From Blattabacterium cuenoti (GTDB lineage: Bacteria; Bacteroidota; Bacteroidia; Flavobacteriales; Blattabacteriaceae), in the NCBI RefSeq assembly GCF_014252455.1, contig NZ_CP060245.1:88173-152172 (forward strand): a DNA stretch of 64,000 nt. Direction: 5' to 3'. Under the pieces are notes generated by a model, which was not told the DNA's origin, did no database searches, and was given only the letters and a program-made list of their open reading frames with translations. A program made the translations under genes and the position numbers. Of this stretch, positions 18,115 through 27,976 are shown in pieces (positions within the stretch are counted from its first letter, which is position 1; every line of letters starts with the position of its first letter).

Positions 18115-18263
18115 AAAATTTTATGTTAGGGACTATATTTTTTATTAAAGTAATTTTTTTTATAAAAATCTTTTTTTATTTTAAAATGGATAAAATTATT
18201 AAAATATTTATTCAAATGAAGTAATAAAAAAAAATTACATTTTCTAATGTAGTAGTAAGGAAG

Positions 18264-18344
18264 GTGGGCGTGGTGGAATTGGTATACACGTCAGACTTAG
18301 GATCTGATGCCTATGGCATAAGGGTTCAAATCCCTTCGTCCACA
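18264..18344 (+). tRNA. tRNA-Leu(TAG)
   Basis: An 81-nt class II tRNA. The acceptor stem GTGGGCG pairs with CGTCCAC, and the anticodon loop CTTAGGA sits between CAGA and TCTG arms, giving anticodon TAG. The T arm contains GGTTCAAATCC. CCA is not encoded. Its last 19 bases overlap, on the opposite strand, the 3' end of the gltA reading frame. Confidence 0.95.
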
Positions 18345-19600
18345 CATTCAACTATATTTCTTTTTTTATATCCTATGTAAATTTGTCTAGGCCTACCTAT
18401 AGGATCTCTATTTAATCTCATTTCTTTCCAATGTGCCATCCAACCAGGTAATCTACCTAAAGCGAACATAACGGTAAACATATCTTTTGGTATTCCAATA
18501 GCTTGATAAATAATTCCAGAATAAAAATCTATATTAGGATATAATTTTTTTTCTTTAAAATAGGAATCTTGAATCGCTACTTCTTCAAGTTCATTTGCTA
18601 ATTTTAAAATAGGATTATCCATATCTAATTGACTGATTATTTTTTGAGCTACTTTTTTTATTATCCTAGCTCTAGGATCAAAATTTTTATAAATTCTATG
18701 TCCAAAACCCATTAATCTAAACGGATCTTTTTTATTTTTTGCTTTTTCTATCCATTTTTGAATATTTCCACCACTTTTTAAAATATTTTCTAACATTTCT
18801 ATTACAGCTTGATTAGCTCCTCCATGTAATCTTCCCCAAAGAGCACTAATTCCTGCAGATACAGATGAAAAAAGTCCTGCATGTGCGGAACTTAATAAAC
18901 GAACTGTTGTCGTAGAACAATTTTGTTCATGATCTGCATGTAAAATTAAAAGTTTATCTAAAGCGTCTGTTATAATAGGATTTGTTTCATAATATTTTTT
19001 AGGAAAAGAAAAAAACATTTTTAAAATATTAGAAGTATAAGATAAATTTTTATCTACATGAGATGGGGGTAATCCGACTTTTTTTCTATACGTTAAAGCA
19101 GCTAATATAGGAAGTTTTGCTAAAAGATGAAGATACATATCTTGTTCTTTTAAATATTTATTTTTTATAAATGCAGTAAGTATACATGTGAAAGAGGATA
19201 AAATTCCCATTGGATGATAAAAATCAGGAATTTTATCAAAAATTTGATATATTTCCTGATTCATATAATGAAATTCTTTTATTTGATTAGAAAAAGATTC
19301 TAATTGTTTAGAATTAGGTAATTCTCCATTTAAAAGGAGATAACTCGTTTCTACAAATGAACATTTATTAATAATTTGTTCAATAGGATATCCTCTATAT
19401 AATAAAATTCCTTTCTCTCCATCTATAAAACTGATAGAACTTTTTGAAAGTCCTGTATTTTTTAATCCTGGATCAAAAGTAATTAATCCTGTATTTTCTC
19501 TAAGTTTAGATATATTAATAGCTTTTTCATAAAAAGTTCCAGATACTACAGGTAATTTATAATTGTATCCATTAATATCTAAATTTATAATTTTACACAT
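18326..19600 (-). CDS. gltA: Citrate synthase
   Basis: GltA condenses oxaloacetate and acetyl-CoA into citrate, the entry step of the TCA cycle. The catalytic region is visible: HADHEQNCSTTTVRLLSSAH, WGRLHGGANQAV, and GFGHRIYKNFDPRA with its active-site His; the C-terminal GRPRQIYIG contains the expected Arg. At 424 aa it is the hexameric bacterial type. The final codons are antisense to tRNA-Leu(TAG), so the extreme C-terminus is constrained by the tRNA sequence. fumC of the same cycle is at 22242-23627. Confidence 0.96.
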   Translation of the reverse strand: MCKIINLDINGYNYKLPVVSGTFYEKAINISKLRENTGLITFDPGLKNTGLSKSSISFIDGEKGILLYRGYPIEQIINKCSFVETSYLLLNGELPNSKQLESFSNQIKEFHYMNQEIYQIFDKIPDFYHPMGILSSFTCILTAFIKNKYLKEQDMYLHLLAKLPILAALTYRKKVGLPPSHVDKNLSYTSNILKMFFSFPKKYYETNPIITDALDKLLILHADHEQNCSTTTVRLLSSAHAGLFSSVSAGISALWGRLHGGANQAVIEMLENILKSGGNIQKWIEKAKNKKDPFRLMGFGHRIYKNFDPRARIIKKVAQKIISQLDMDNPILKLANELEEVAIQDSYFKEKKLYPNIDFYSGIIYQAIGIPKDMFTVMFALGRLPGWMAHWKEMRLNRDPIGRPRQIYIGYKKRNIVECVDEGI

Positions 19601-19636
19601 AATAATTTAATTAAATTAAGAAATATAAATAATTAT

Positions 19637-20575
19637 TTAATTTTGATACAAAATCATTTTATCAAAAGATATCAGGGTATCAAATCCTTTTTTTGCAAAA
19701 TATTTATTCATTCCCTCTCTATAACTTATTAAAACAAAATCCCCCCCCCAAGTTCCTAAACTTTTTACTAGTCCTAAATAATCTGGAAAATATTTTTCTT
19801 TTATAGTTGGAATATCTAATATTTCGGATATAATTTTTTCATGTTTGAATAATAATATTTCAAATTCTTTCAACGTGTTACATAACGTAATTTGATTAGT
19901 AATAGAAGATATTAAATTTATATTTTTTTGATTAACAATTTTATTTTTAAAACGAAAAAATTGTATTCCTTCCTTAGTATTTTTTTTTTTATTTAAATGT
20001 AGAAAAAAAAGTTTATTTTTAAATGGAGGATTAAAATATATAGGAAAAATAAAAGGTTTATTATTTTTTAAACTGTAGATGATTGCTTGTTTTTGATATC
20101 CACAAGCAATATCATATCCACTTCCTAAAAAAATTTTATCTAATAATAATTGATAAGGATTAATTTTCGCCCATTTGGCAATATTATTAATTAAAGTTGA
20201 ACTACTTCCTAAACCCCAATTAATAGGAAAATCCAATTTTGTTTTTACATATATTCCAAATGAATTTTTAAGAAAATTTTTTTTTATTTTTTGAAATTTT
20301 AATAATAAAATTTTTAATTTAAGAGCTATTTTTATTTCTGTTTCATAACAAATATCTAAAGTAGGAAGTTTAAAGATTCCTTGAAACCAAGATTGATTAA
20401 TTTCATTTATACTGTTCCAGTATAATTTATTATATTTTTTTTCATTACCAAAAAAAATAGTCATTGATTGTCCTTTAACTGTTGGTAAAGCTAAACCCTT
20501 AGCACCATTTAAAATCAAATATTCTCCTGTTAATAATAATTTACCATGACTATAAAAATATTGATTTTTATGCAT
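19637..20575 (-). CDS. GYDIA-family GHMP kinase
   Basis: A 312-aa GHMP-superfamily kinase. The N-terminal GKLLLTGEYLILNGAKGLA segment is typical of mevalonate/phosphomevalonate kinases. The phosphate loop reads WGLGSSSTLI, and SGYDIACG gives the Bacteroidota GYDIA subfamily its name. Flavobacteria make isoprenoids by the mevalonate route, so a mevalonate or phosphomevalonate kinase role is a reasonable guess, but no other mevalonate gene is in this window. Its start overlaps the fabD stop by 8 bases. Confidence 0.85.
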   Translation of the reverse strand: MHKNQYFYSHGKLLLTGEYLILNGAKGLALPTVKGQSMTIFFGNEKKYNKLYWNSINEINQSWFQGIFKLPTLDICYETEIKIALKLKILLLKFQKIKKNFLKNSFGIYVKTKLDFPINWGLGSSSTLINNIAKWAKINPYQLLLDKIFLGSGYDIACGYQKQAIIYSLKNNKPFIFPIYFNPPFKNKLFFLHLNKKKNTKEGIQFFRFKNKIVNQKNINLISSITNQITLCNTLKEFEILLFKHEKIISEILDIPTIKEKYFPDYLGLVKSLGTWGGDFVLISYREGMNKYFAKKGFDTLISFDKMILYQN

Positions 20576-21425
20576 TTTTATAAATTTTTTTCATAAGTCC
20601 TTGTAAAATATTTCCTGGTCCTATTTCATTAAAAGTAATAGCTCCATCATCAATCATATTTTTAATAGATTGTTTCCATTTTACAGGAGAAGTTAATTGT
20701 TCTATAAGATTTTTTTTTATTTCATGATATTTTGTCACTGGTTGAGCATTTACATTTTGATATATTGGACATTTAGAATTTTTAAAAGAAATTTTTTGTA
20801 TAATTTTTTCTAATTTTTTTTGTACTGTCGACATAATAGGAGAATGAAAAGCTCCATTAACAGGTAAAATTAATATTTTTTTTGCTCCTTTTTTTTTTAA
20901 AGACAAACAAACTCTTTGTAAAGCTTTTTTTTCTCCAGAAATTACTAATTGTCCAGGACTATTATAATTAGCAGGAACAATAATTCCTTTATCTTTTTTA
21001 CAAACTTCCTCAATAATATGATCTTCTAAACCTAATATTACAGCCATTCCTCCAGATATTGATTGACAAATTTTTTGCATCATATATGCTCTTTTATTTA
21101 CTAATATTAACCCTTCTTCAAAAGAAAAAACTCCAATAGAAGCTAATGCAGAAAATTCACCAAGAGAATGTCCAGCTACCATATCTGGATTAAAATTATT
21201 TAATATTTTAGTTTTTATAACAGAATAAATATAAATAGCCAGTTGTGTATATAAAGTATTTTTTAAAATTTCTTGAGGTCCTTCAAACATAATTTTTGTT
21301 ATTTTAAAACCTAGAATATCATCTGATAATTTAAATTTTTTTTTTGCTAAATGAGATGAATGAAATAAATCTTTTCCCATTCCAACAAATTGAGATCCTT
21401 GTCCAGGAAATATATAAGCTTTCAT
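20568..21425 (-). CDS. fabD: Malonyl-CoA:ACP transacylase
   Basis: FabD moves malonyl from CoA to acyl-carrier protein for fatty-acid synthesis. The nucleophile is S87 in AGHSLGEFSALA. GQGSQFVGMG lies at the N-terminus, and the catalytic His is in NGAFHSPIM. At 285 aa it is near the usual 310. It is the upstream partner of the GHMP kinase gene. Its substrate comes from acetyl-CoA carboxylase, whose accB and accC are at 37001-38823. Confidence 0.96.
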   Translation of the reverse strand: MKAYIFPGQGSQFVGMGKDLFHSSHLAKKKFKLSDDILGFKITKIMFEGPQEILKNTLYTQLAIYIYSVIKTKILNNFNPDMVAGHSLGEFSALASIGVFSFEEGLILVNKRAYMMQKICQSISGGMAVILGLEDHIIEEVCKKDKGIIVPANYNSPGQLVISGEKKALQRVCLSLKKKGAKKILILPVNGAFHSPIMSTVQKKLEKIIQKISFKNSKCPIYQNVNAQPVTKYHEIKKNLIEQLTSPVKWKQSIKNMIDDGAITFNEIGPGNILQGLMKKIYKNA

Positions 21426-21469
21426 AATATAAAAATGTTTAATTTAAAAAAAACTAATAATAATTTTAT

Positions 21470-22240
21470 ATGAAAATTACGGATACTCATACACATTTGT
21501 ATATGAAACAATTTGATGATGATCGAGATTTTATTATAAAAAAAGCTATTCATAATGGAATAGATAAATTTTATCTCCCTTCTATAGATCATTCTACAAT
21601 TACTAAAATTGTAAAATTAGAAAAAAAATATCCAAATATATGTTTTTCTATGATAGGACTACATCCTAGTAAAGTTCATCCATATAATTTTAAAAAAGAA
21701 TTAAAAAATATTGAAAAATGGTTTCATAAACATTCTTTTTCAGCTATAGGAGAAATAGGAATGGATTTACATTTAGAAAAAAAATTTTTTTTTGAACAAG
21801 AATATGTTTTGAAACATCAAATTCAATGGGTTAAAAATACAAATTTACCTATCATTATTCATTGTAGAAAAGCTTTTGATCCACTTTTTAATATTTTATC
21901 TAAAGAAAAAAATTTTATAATAAAAGGAATTTTTCATTGTTTTTCTGGTACATTAGAACAAGCACAAAAAATTATTGATTTTGGATTAAAATTAGGAATT
22001 GGTGGAATGATCACTTTTAAAAAAAATCCTATTAGTTCTTTTATAAAAAAAATAGATTTAAAAAATATCGTATTAGAAACGGATTCTCCATATTTATCAC
22101 CTCATCCTTTTCGAGGAAAAAGAAATGAACCTATTTATATAAAAATTATTTTGAAAAAACTTTCTAAAATTTATTCTATTTCTGAAAAAAAAATATCAGA
22201 AATTATTAATTTAAATGTAAAAAAATTATTTTTATCTTAA
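21470..22240 (+). CDS. tatD: TatD family metal-dependent DNase
   Basis: A 256-aa TIM-barrel hydrolase of the TatD family. Metal ligands are visible in DTHTHLY, GEIGMDL, IIHCRKA, FHCFSGT and ETDSPYLSPHPFRGK. Family members act as 3'-5' nucleases or tRNA/DNA turnover enzymes in the cytosol; the exact substrate here is unknown. It is divergent from fabD and its stop is one base from the convergent fumC stop. Confidence 0.92.
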   Translation: MKITDTHTHLYMKQFDDDRDFIIKKAIHNGIDKFYLPSIDHSTITKIVKLEKKYPNICFSMIGLHPSKVHPYNFKKELKNIEKWFHKHSFSAIGEIGMDLHLEKKFFFEQEYVLKHQIQWVKNTNLPIIIHCRKAFDPLFNILSKEKNFIIKGIFHCFSGTLEQAQKIIDFGLKLGIGGMITFKKNPISSFIKKIDLKNIVLETDSPYLSPHPFRGKRNEPIYIKIILKKLSKIYSISEKKISEIINLNVKKLFLS

Positions 22241-22241
22241 T

Positions 22242-23627
22242 TTATATCATTTTTTCAGGTTTTATTAATTGATTAAATTCATCAATAGTTAAATATCCTA
22301 ACCGAATTGCTTCCTCTTTTAAAGTAGTATTATTATAATATGCACATTTTGCAATTTTTGCGGATTTTTCATATCCAATATGAGTATTCAATGCTGTAAT
22401 CAACATTAAAGATTTATCTAATAATTCTTTAATTCTAGGATAATTTGGTGTAATCCCTTTTACACATAAATTAGAAAAAGAAATACAAGCATCAGATAAT
22501 AGTTGTGAAGATTGTAAAAAATTATAAGCTATTAATGGTTTAGATACATTTAATTCATAATTTCCAGAAGACCCTGCTATAGATATAATTAAATCATTTC
22601 CTATAATTTGTGTACATACCATCATAAGAGCTTCACATTGTGTAGGATTAATTTTTCCAGGCATAATAGAAGATCCTGGTTCATTTTCAGGAATATAAAT
22701 TTCTCCTATTCCAGAACGAGGCCCTGAAGATAAAAAACGAATATCATTAGATATTTTCATTAAAGATACAGCTATTTGTTTTAAAGCTCCATGAGCTTCT
22801 ACAATAGCATCATGAGATGCTAAAGATTCAAATTTGTTATCCGATATTTTAAATGGAAATCCAGTATATTTACATATATAATCCACCACAATTTTATCAT
22901 ATCCTTTAGGAGCATTTAATCCAGTTCCTACAGCTGTTCCTCCAATAGGTAATTCAGAAAGATGATCTAAAGTATTTAAAATTGATTTTAATCCATGATC
23001 TATTTGAGAAACATATCCAGAAAATTCTTGTCCTAAAGTTATAGGGACAGCATCCATCAGATGAGTTCTTCCTATTTTAATTATATTTTTAAATGAAATC
23101 ATTTTTTTTTTAAAAATATTTCGTAATCTTTTTATAGAAGGAATAGTTTCTTCTATTAATTTTTTATAAGCAGAAATATTCATTGCGGTAGAATAAGTAT
23201 CATTAGAAGATTGTGACATGTTTACATCATCATTAGGATGTAGAAACAATTTATGTTTCCCAAGTACTTTCCCCATTAATATTTGAGATCTATTAGAAAT
23301 TACTTCATTAACATTCATATTCGAATGAGTCCCTGATCCTGTTTGCCATATGACTAAAGGAAATTGATCATTTAATTTTCCTTGTATAATTTCTTCACAT
23401 ACTAAAGAAATTAATTTTTTTTTTTTTTCAGATAAAAGACCTAATTTAAAATTAGCATATGCCGCTGATTTTTTTAAAATAGCTAAAGCATGTATAATTT
23501 CTATAGGCATAGATCCTGATAATCCAATTTTAAAATTATTTCTTGATCTTTCAGTTTGTGCGCCCCAATATTTATCAAAAGGGACTTTAACTTCTCCTAA
23601 AGAATCTTTTTCTATTCTAAAATTCAT
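22242..23627 (-). CDS. fumC: Fumarate hydratase class II
   Basis: FumC interconverts fumarate and malate in the TCA cycle without an iron-sulfur cluster. The signature [16 protein letters not shown] contains the catalytic Ser loop, and [16 protein letters not shown] and the [13 protein letters not shown] segment are intact. At 461 aa it has the normal length. Besides the TCA cycle, fumarate could accept electrons from the class 1A PyrD at 40586-41533. Confidence 0.97.
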   Translation of the reverse strand: MNFRIEKDSLGEVKVPFDKYWGAQTERSRNNFKIGLSGSMPIEIIHALAILKKSAAYANFKLGLLSEKKKKLISLVCEEIIQGKLNDQFPLVIWQTGSGTHSNMNVNEVISNRSQILMGKVLGKHKLFLHPNDDVNMSQSSNDTYSTAMNISAYKKLIEETIPSIKRLRNIFKKKMISFKNIIKIGRTHLMDAVPITLGQEFSGYVSQIDHGLKSILNTLDHLSELPIGGTAVGTGLNAPKGYDKIVVDYICKYTGFPFKISDNKFESLASHDAIVEAHGALKQIAVSLMKISNDIRFLSSGPRSGIGEIYIPENEPGSSIMPGKINPTQCEALMMVCTQIIGNDLIISIAGSSGNYELNVSKPLIAYNFLQSSQLLSDACISFSNLCVKGITPNYPRIKELLDKSLMLITALNTHIGYEKSAKIAKCAYYNNTTLKEEAIRLGYLTIDEFNQLIKPEKMI

Positions 23628-23706
23628 TATTATAATTTTTTTTTACGAAATTAGTAAACTTTATAAAAAAAATTATAATTTTTATCTAATTTAATCATGA
23701 TTTTTT

Positions 23707-23892
23707 ATGATAATGAAATTTATAGGATTTTTAATTTTCATATTGATAATGCTATCTGGTTTTTGGTGTATTATTTTTTTATCTTTTTTTAGTATATACT
23801 GGATAATCACTATAGGTTTTTATATGATAAAAAACTGTAAATATGAAAAAAAAAGAAATAAAATTGTTTATAATAAAAAAAATATTTCATAA
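23707..23892 (+). CDS. Small hydrophobic protein of unknown function
   Basis: A 61-codon ORF encoding two hydrophobic stretches (about 4-20 and 22-42) and a basic tail. I do not recognise a family. It is upstream of, and overlaps by 50 bases in another frame, the ftsB-like gene. The overlap and simple composition mean it could be a chance ORF in AT-rich DNA; the distance from fumC (divergent) leaves room for a real small gene. Confidence 0.35.
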   Translation: MIMKFIGFLIFILIMLSGFWCIIFLSFFSIYWIITIGFYMIKNCKYEKKRNKIVYNKKNIS

Positions 23893-24157
23893 TAAATATT
23901 TTTTTATTAGTTTATTTTTTCTAATTTGGATGTCTTTTTTTGATACCAATTCTTTATTATTACATTGGAAATTTAAAAAAAATATAGAAAAAATGATTTT
24001 ATATAGAGATTTTTTGAAAAAAAAAATTTCTTTAGAAGTAAATCATTTAAAAAAAATTAATACAGATTATAAATATCTTGAAAAATTAGCAAGAGAAAAA
24101 TTTTATATGAAAAAAGATAATGAAGATTTGTTTATCATTTTTGAAAAAAATCGTTAA
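23843..24157 (+). CDS. FtsB/DivIC-like septum formation protein
   Basis: A 104-aa bitopic protein: a short basic N-terminus, one transmembrane helix (about 20-36), then a coiled coil (about 43-80) and a short C-terminus with YLEKLAREKFYMKKDNED. The last segment matches the conserved E-x2-AREKfgm motif of FtsB/DivIC, which bridges FtsQ and FtsL in the divisome. The start overlaps the preceding 61-codon ORF. The stop shares TTAA with convergent mnmG. Confidence 0.85.
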   Translation: MKKKEIKLFIIKKIFHNKYFFISLFFLIWMSFFDTNSLLLHWKFKKNIEKMILYRDFLKKKISLEVNHLKKINTDYKYLEKLAREKFYMKKDNEDLFIIFEKNR

Positions 24158-26022
24158 CGCCCAATATTTATTAATAAAATACTTAAATCAGAAGGAGATA
24201 CTCCACTAATCCTTGATGCTTGAGCTAAAGATACTGGACGATAAAAAATTAATTTTTCTATAGCTTCTATAGATAAAGATTTGATTTTTTTATAATTAAA
24301 ATTTTTTGGTATTTTAATATTTTCAAGTTTTGACAATTTTTTTGCATTTTCTTTTTCTCTATGTAGATATCCTTTATATTTAATACGAATAGAAACTTGT
24401 TCTAATATTTCTTGATTAAAATTATTTTTTTCTATTTCTTTTTTTAAAAATGGAATAGATATAATATCGTGTATATCAATTTCTGAACGAGATAAAATAG
24501 TATTTATTTTTTTATTTTGATTAATAATTGTAGATTTTTTTTTTTTTAAAATAGGATTAATTATATTTGGTTTAATATTTTTTTCAAAAATAAAAAGACA
24601 TTTTTTTACTTGATATTTTTTTATATCTAATAATTTCATTCTTTTTTCTTTAATTAATCCTATTTTATATCCCATTGGAGTTAATCTTTCATCTGCATTA
24701 TCTTGACGTAATAACATTCTATATTCAGCTCTAGACGTAAACATCCTATAGGGCTCTTCTGTACCCTTTGTAATTAAATCATCTATTAAAACACCAATAT
24801 AAGCTTGATTTCTTTTTAAGATAAATGGATCTTTTTGATGAATTTTTAAATGAGCATTTATTCCTGCCATTAATCCTTGTGCTGCTGCTTCTTCATATCC
24901 TGTAGTTCCATTAATTTGTCCAGCAAAAAAAAGATTATGAATTCGTTTACTTTCTAAGGTTAATTTTAATTGTGTTGGAATAAAATAATCATATTCAATA
25001 GCATATCCAGGTCTTAATATTTTTACTTTTTTAAATCCAGCAATTTTTTTTAAAGCTTCATATTGTTTTTCTTCTGGTAAAGAAGTAGAAAATCCATTTA
25101 TATAAACTTCTTCTGTATTCCATCCTTCTGGTTCTACAAAAATTTGATGTTTTTTTTTATCTATAAATCTACAAATTTTTTCTTCAATAGATGGACAATA
25201 TCTAGGACTAGCTCCTTTAATAGATCCTGTAAAAATTGGAGAAACATTTAAATGTTTATATATAAAATCATGCACTTCTATATTAGTATAAGTAATATAA
25301 CATTTTTTTTGTTTTTTTAATTTTTTTGTCTTTAAAAAAGAAAATTTTTTTGGATTTTTATCTCCATGTTGAGATCCCATTTCTTCATAATTTAAAGAAC
25401 GACCATCTACTCTTGGAGAAGTTCCTGTTTTCATTCTTCCATATTTAAATCCAAAATATTTATTTAATTGTTCCGTGATTCCTATAACTTCTGGTTCCGA
25501 AATTCTTCCTCCATGAATTTTATTTTTACCAATATGAATAATTCCATTTAAAAATGTTCCATTGGTTAAAATAACCGATTTCCCTTTAATTTTTAATCCT
25601 AAAGAAGTAATGACTCCTTTTACTTCATCCTTTTTAACAATTAAAGATTTAACGGTATCTTGATAGAAATCTAATTTAGAATTTTTTTCTAAAAAAAATC
25701 TCCAATTATTAGAAAATAATCTTCTATCACATTGTGCTCTAGGACTCCACATAGCAGGGCCTTTAGATTTATTTAACATTCTAAATTGTATCATACTATA
25801 ATCAGTTATAATACCTGAACATCCACCTAAAGCGTCTATTTCTCTAATAATTTGACCTTTAGCAATTCCTCCTATAGCAGGATTACAAGACATTTGACCA
25901 ATAGTTTGTAAATTAGTAGTAATGAGTAATGTTTTGGATCCCATTTTAGATGAAGAGACAGCTGCTTCAGATCCAGCATGTCCACCTCCAACAATAATAA
26001 TATCATAAGTATCTAAAAACAT
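24154..26022 (-). CDS. mnmG: tRNA uridine-5-carboxymethylaminomethyl modification enzyme MnmG
   Basis: MnmG works with MnmE to modify carbon 5 of wobble U34. The FAD-binding VGGGHAGSEAAVSSSKMG is at the N-terminus, SCNPAIGGIAKGQ and DALGG follow, and the C-terminal domain ends near SLAQASRISGVSPSDL. At 622 aa it is full length. Its partner mnmE is not in this window; MnmA, acting on the same base, is at 2012-3202. ybeY lies 7 bases upstream on the same strand. Confidence 0.97.
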   Translation of the reverse strand: MFLDTYDIIIVGGGHAGSEAAVSSSKMGSKTLLITTNLQTIGQMSCNPAIGGIAKGQIIREIDALGGCSGIITDYSMIQFRMLNKSKGPAMWSPRAQCDRRLFSNNWRFFLEKNSKLDFYQDTVKSLIVKKDEVKGVITSLGLKIKGKSVILTNGTFLNGIIHIGKNKIHGGRISEPEVIGITEQLNKYFGFKYGRMKTGTSPRVDGRSLNYEEMGSQHGDKNPKKFSFLKTKKLKKQKKCYITYTNIEVHDFIYKHLNVSPIFTGSIKGASPRYCPSIEEKICRFIDKKKHQIFVEPEGWNTEEVYINGFSTSLPEEKQYEALKKIAGFKKVKILRPGYAIEYDYFIPTQLKLTLESKRIHNLFFAGQINGTTGYEEAAAQGLMAGINAHLKIHQKDPFILKRNQAYIGVLIDDLITKGTEEPYRMFTSRAEYRMLLRQDNADERLTPMGYKIGLIKEKRMKLLDIKKYQVKKCLFIFEKNIKPNIINPILKKKKSTIINQNKKINTILSRSEIDIHDIISIPFLKKEIEKNNFNQEILEQVSIRIKYKGYLHREKENAKKLSKLENIKIPKNFNYKKIKSLSIEAIEKLIFYRPVSLAQASRISGVSPSDLSILLINIGR

Positions 26023-26029
26023 ATTTTTT

Positions 26030-26449
26030 TCAAAATTGAAATAAAATTAAATAAAACTCTTCTTTTTTTTTCATTAATTTTTTATTAATTTGATTTTTAT
26101 CATCATATCCTAAAAAATGTAATAAAGCATGTATCATTACACGTTTTAATTCAATATGAAATAATTGATTCCATTTTTTAGAATTATATAAAACTCTATC
26201 TATACTAATAAATATATCTCCTGATATATATTTATATTTATCCAAAAAAGAAAAAGCAATGACATCTGTATAATAATTTTTTTTTAAATATTTTTTATTG
26301 ATTTTTAAAAGATAATCATCACTACAAAAAATATAATTAATATTCCCTATTTTACCTCCTTCATTTTTGAAAATCATAGAAATATCTTGAATTAAGATAA
26401 ATTTATTTTTAATAGAAAAATTAGAAATTTCATAAAAAAAATTAATCAT
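26030..26449 (-). CDS. ybeY: Endoribonuclease YbeY
   Basis: YbeY is a metalloprotein needed for 16S rRNA 3' maturation and ribosome quality control. The metal motif reads HALLHFLGYDDK: two His ligands are present, and the third (H-x3-H-x5-H) is replaced by Asp. I recall the same substitution in other Bacteroidota, so it is probably a lineage feature. At 139 aa it is a normal short form. It is upstream of mnmG. Confidence 0.9.
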   Translation of the reverse strand: MINFFYEISNFSIKNKFILIQDISMIFKNEGGKIGNINYIFCSDDYLLKINKKYLKKNYYTDVIAFSFLDKYKYISGDIFISIDRVLYNSKKWNQLFHIELKRVMIHALLHFLGYDDKNQINKKLMKKKEEFYLILFQF

Positions 26450-26464
26450 GAAATATTATTATTT

Positions 26465-27211
26465 ATGTTTATAAAAATTATACGTAAAAATATTCCTAAT
26501 ATTTTTACTTTATTAAATTTATTTTTTGGATGTATTTCTATAATAATACTTATACAATACAAAAATTTTAAATTTTCTTTTATTTGTACTATATTTTCAT
26601 TAATTTGTGATTTTTTAGATGGATTTTTTTCTAGATTTATGAAAATTGAAAATAAATTTGGTAAAGAATTAGATTCCTTAGCAGATATAATTTCTTTTGG
26701 AATAGTTCCATCTATAATAATTTTTTTTTTATTAAAAAAAATTAATATAAAAATTCCATTTGTTGAATGGTCTTCCTTTTTAATTACTATATTTTCTGCA
26801 TGTCGTTTAGCTAATTTTAATATTAGTAAAAATAGATATACTTATGGATTAAATACTCCAATCAATACTTTATTTTTTACTTCTTTATCTGTTATATTAT
26901 TTATTCCTAGTACTAATTATAGTACAATTTTTGTGAAAAAAATAATATTTTCTTATCCTATGACAATATTATTTATAATTTTTTTTTCCTGTTATTTTTT
27001 AATATCTAAAATATTAATGTTTTCTTTTATTTTTAATGGTTATTCTTGGAAAAAAAATAAAAAACGTTATGTATTTTTAATAATAAGTATATTTCTTTTA
27101 TTAACTTTACAAATAGTTTCTTTACCATGCATTATTATTTTTTACCTTATAACTTCAATTTATTTTGATCGATTTAATAATAATAGAAAAAATTACATTA
27201 AAAAAACATGA
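26465..27211 (+). CDS. pssA: CDP-diacylglycerol-serine O-phosphatidyltransferase
   Basis: PssA makes phosphatidylserine, the precursor of phosphatidylethanolamine, in the cytoplasmic membrane. The CDP-alcohol phosphatidyltransferase motif DG-x2-SR-x8-G-x3-D-x3-D is visible from FLDGFFSRFMK to GKELDSLADI, with Ser in place of the usual Ala. There are several transmembrane segments in 248 aa. Its stop overlaps the start of the next gene as ATGA. It is divergent from ybeY. Confidence 0.93.
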   Translation: MFIKIIRKNIPNIFTLLNLFFGCISIIILIQYKNFKFSFICTIFSLICDFLDGFFSRFMKIENKFGKELDSLADIISFGIVPSIIIFFLLKKINIKIPFVEWSSFLITIFSACRLANFNISKNRYTYGLNTPINTLFFTSLSVILFIPSTNYSTIFVKKIIFSYPMTILFIIFFSCYFLISKILMFSFIFNGYSWKKNKKRYVFLIISIFLLLTLQIVSLPCIIIFYLITSIYFDRFNNNRKNYIKKT

Positions 27212-27975
27212 AATTACAACTTTATCGTCCTATTTGTTTCTTTGATATAGAAGCTACAGGAATCAATATTGGTAAAGATAGGATTATAGAAATTTCTATT
27301 TTAAAAATATTTCCAAATGGAAATAAAGAAGATAAAACTTGGTTAATTTTTCCTGGTATTCCTATTCCACCAAAATCAACTGCTATTCATGGAATTAAAG
27401 ATGAAGATGTCGCAGGAAAACTAGAATTTAAAGATATAGCTCTTTCTATTCTTAGAATGATAAAAAATACAGATTTAGCTGGTTATAATTCTAATAGATT
27501 TGATATACCTCTTTTAGTAGAAGAAATGCTTCGTGCTGGAATATCTTTTGATATAAAAAAATATAAAACAATAGATGTTCAAGTAATTTTTCATAAAATG
27601 GAACCTAGAACACTTTCTGCTGCTTATAAATATTTTTGTAAAAAAAATTTAATGAAAGCTCATAGTTCTAAAGTAGACACATATGCTACATATGAAATAT
27701 TATTAGCACAATTAGAAAAATATGAAAATCTAAAAACAGATGTAAAAAGTTTAAATCAATTTTCTCATACAAAAAATTTAGCAGATTTAGCTGGTTTTAT
27801 AAAAATCGATGAAGAAGGAAATGAAATTTTTAATTTTGGAAAATATAAAGGAGAAAAAGTATACGAAATATTTGAAAAAGATCCAAATTATTATGGATGG
27901 ATACAAAATTCAGATTTTCCCATATATACTAAAAAAATATTAACAAATATTAAATTAAGAAAATTTCATAAATAA
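27208..27975 (+). CDS. DnaQ-like 3'-5' exonuclease
   Basis: A 255-aa DEDDh exonuclease. Motif I is FFDIEATGIN, motif II lies in GYNSNRFDIPLL, and motif III is HSSKVDTYAT. A C-terminal module with FNFGKYKGEKV and YYGWIQ resembles the DUF3820-type domain found on Bacteroidota exonucleases. It may act as proofreading subunit of DNA polymerase III or in general repair; the sequence does not separate these. It overlaps pssA by 4 bases. Confidence 0.88.
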   Translation: MKLQLYRPICFFDIEATGINIGKDRIIEISILKIFPNGNKEDKTWLIFPGIPIPPKSTAIHGIKDEDVAGKLEFKDIALSILRMIKNTDLAGYNSNRFDIPLLVEEMLRAGISFDIKKYKTIDVQVIFHKMEPRTLSAAYKYFCKKNLMKAHSSKVDTYATYEILLAQLEKYENLKTDVKSLNQFSHTKNLADLAGFIKIDEEGNEIFNFGKYKGEKVYEIFEKDPNYYGWIQNSDFPIYTKKILTNIKLRKFHK

Positions 27976-27976
27976 T

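Noticed and set aside
26030-26449. ybeY as an inactivated gene because a metal His is replaced by Asp
   Set aside because: I recall the same HxxxH-x5-D form in intact Bacteroidota proteins, and the rest of the protein is conserved.
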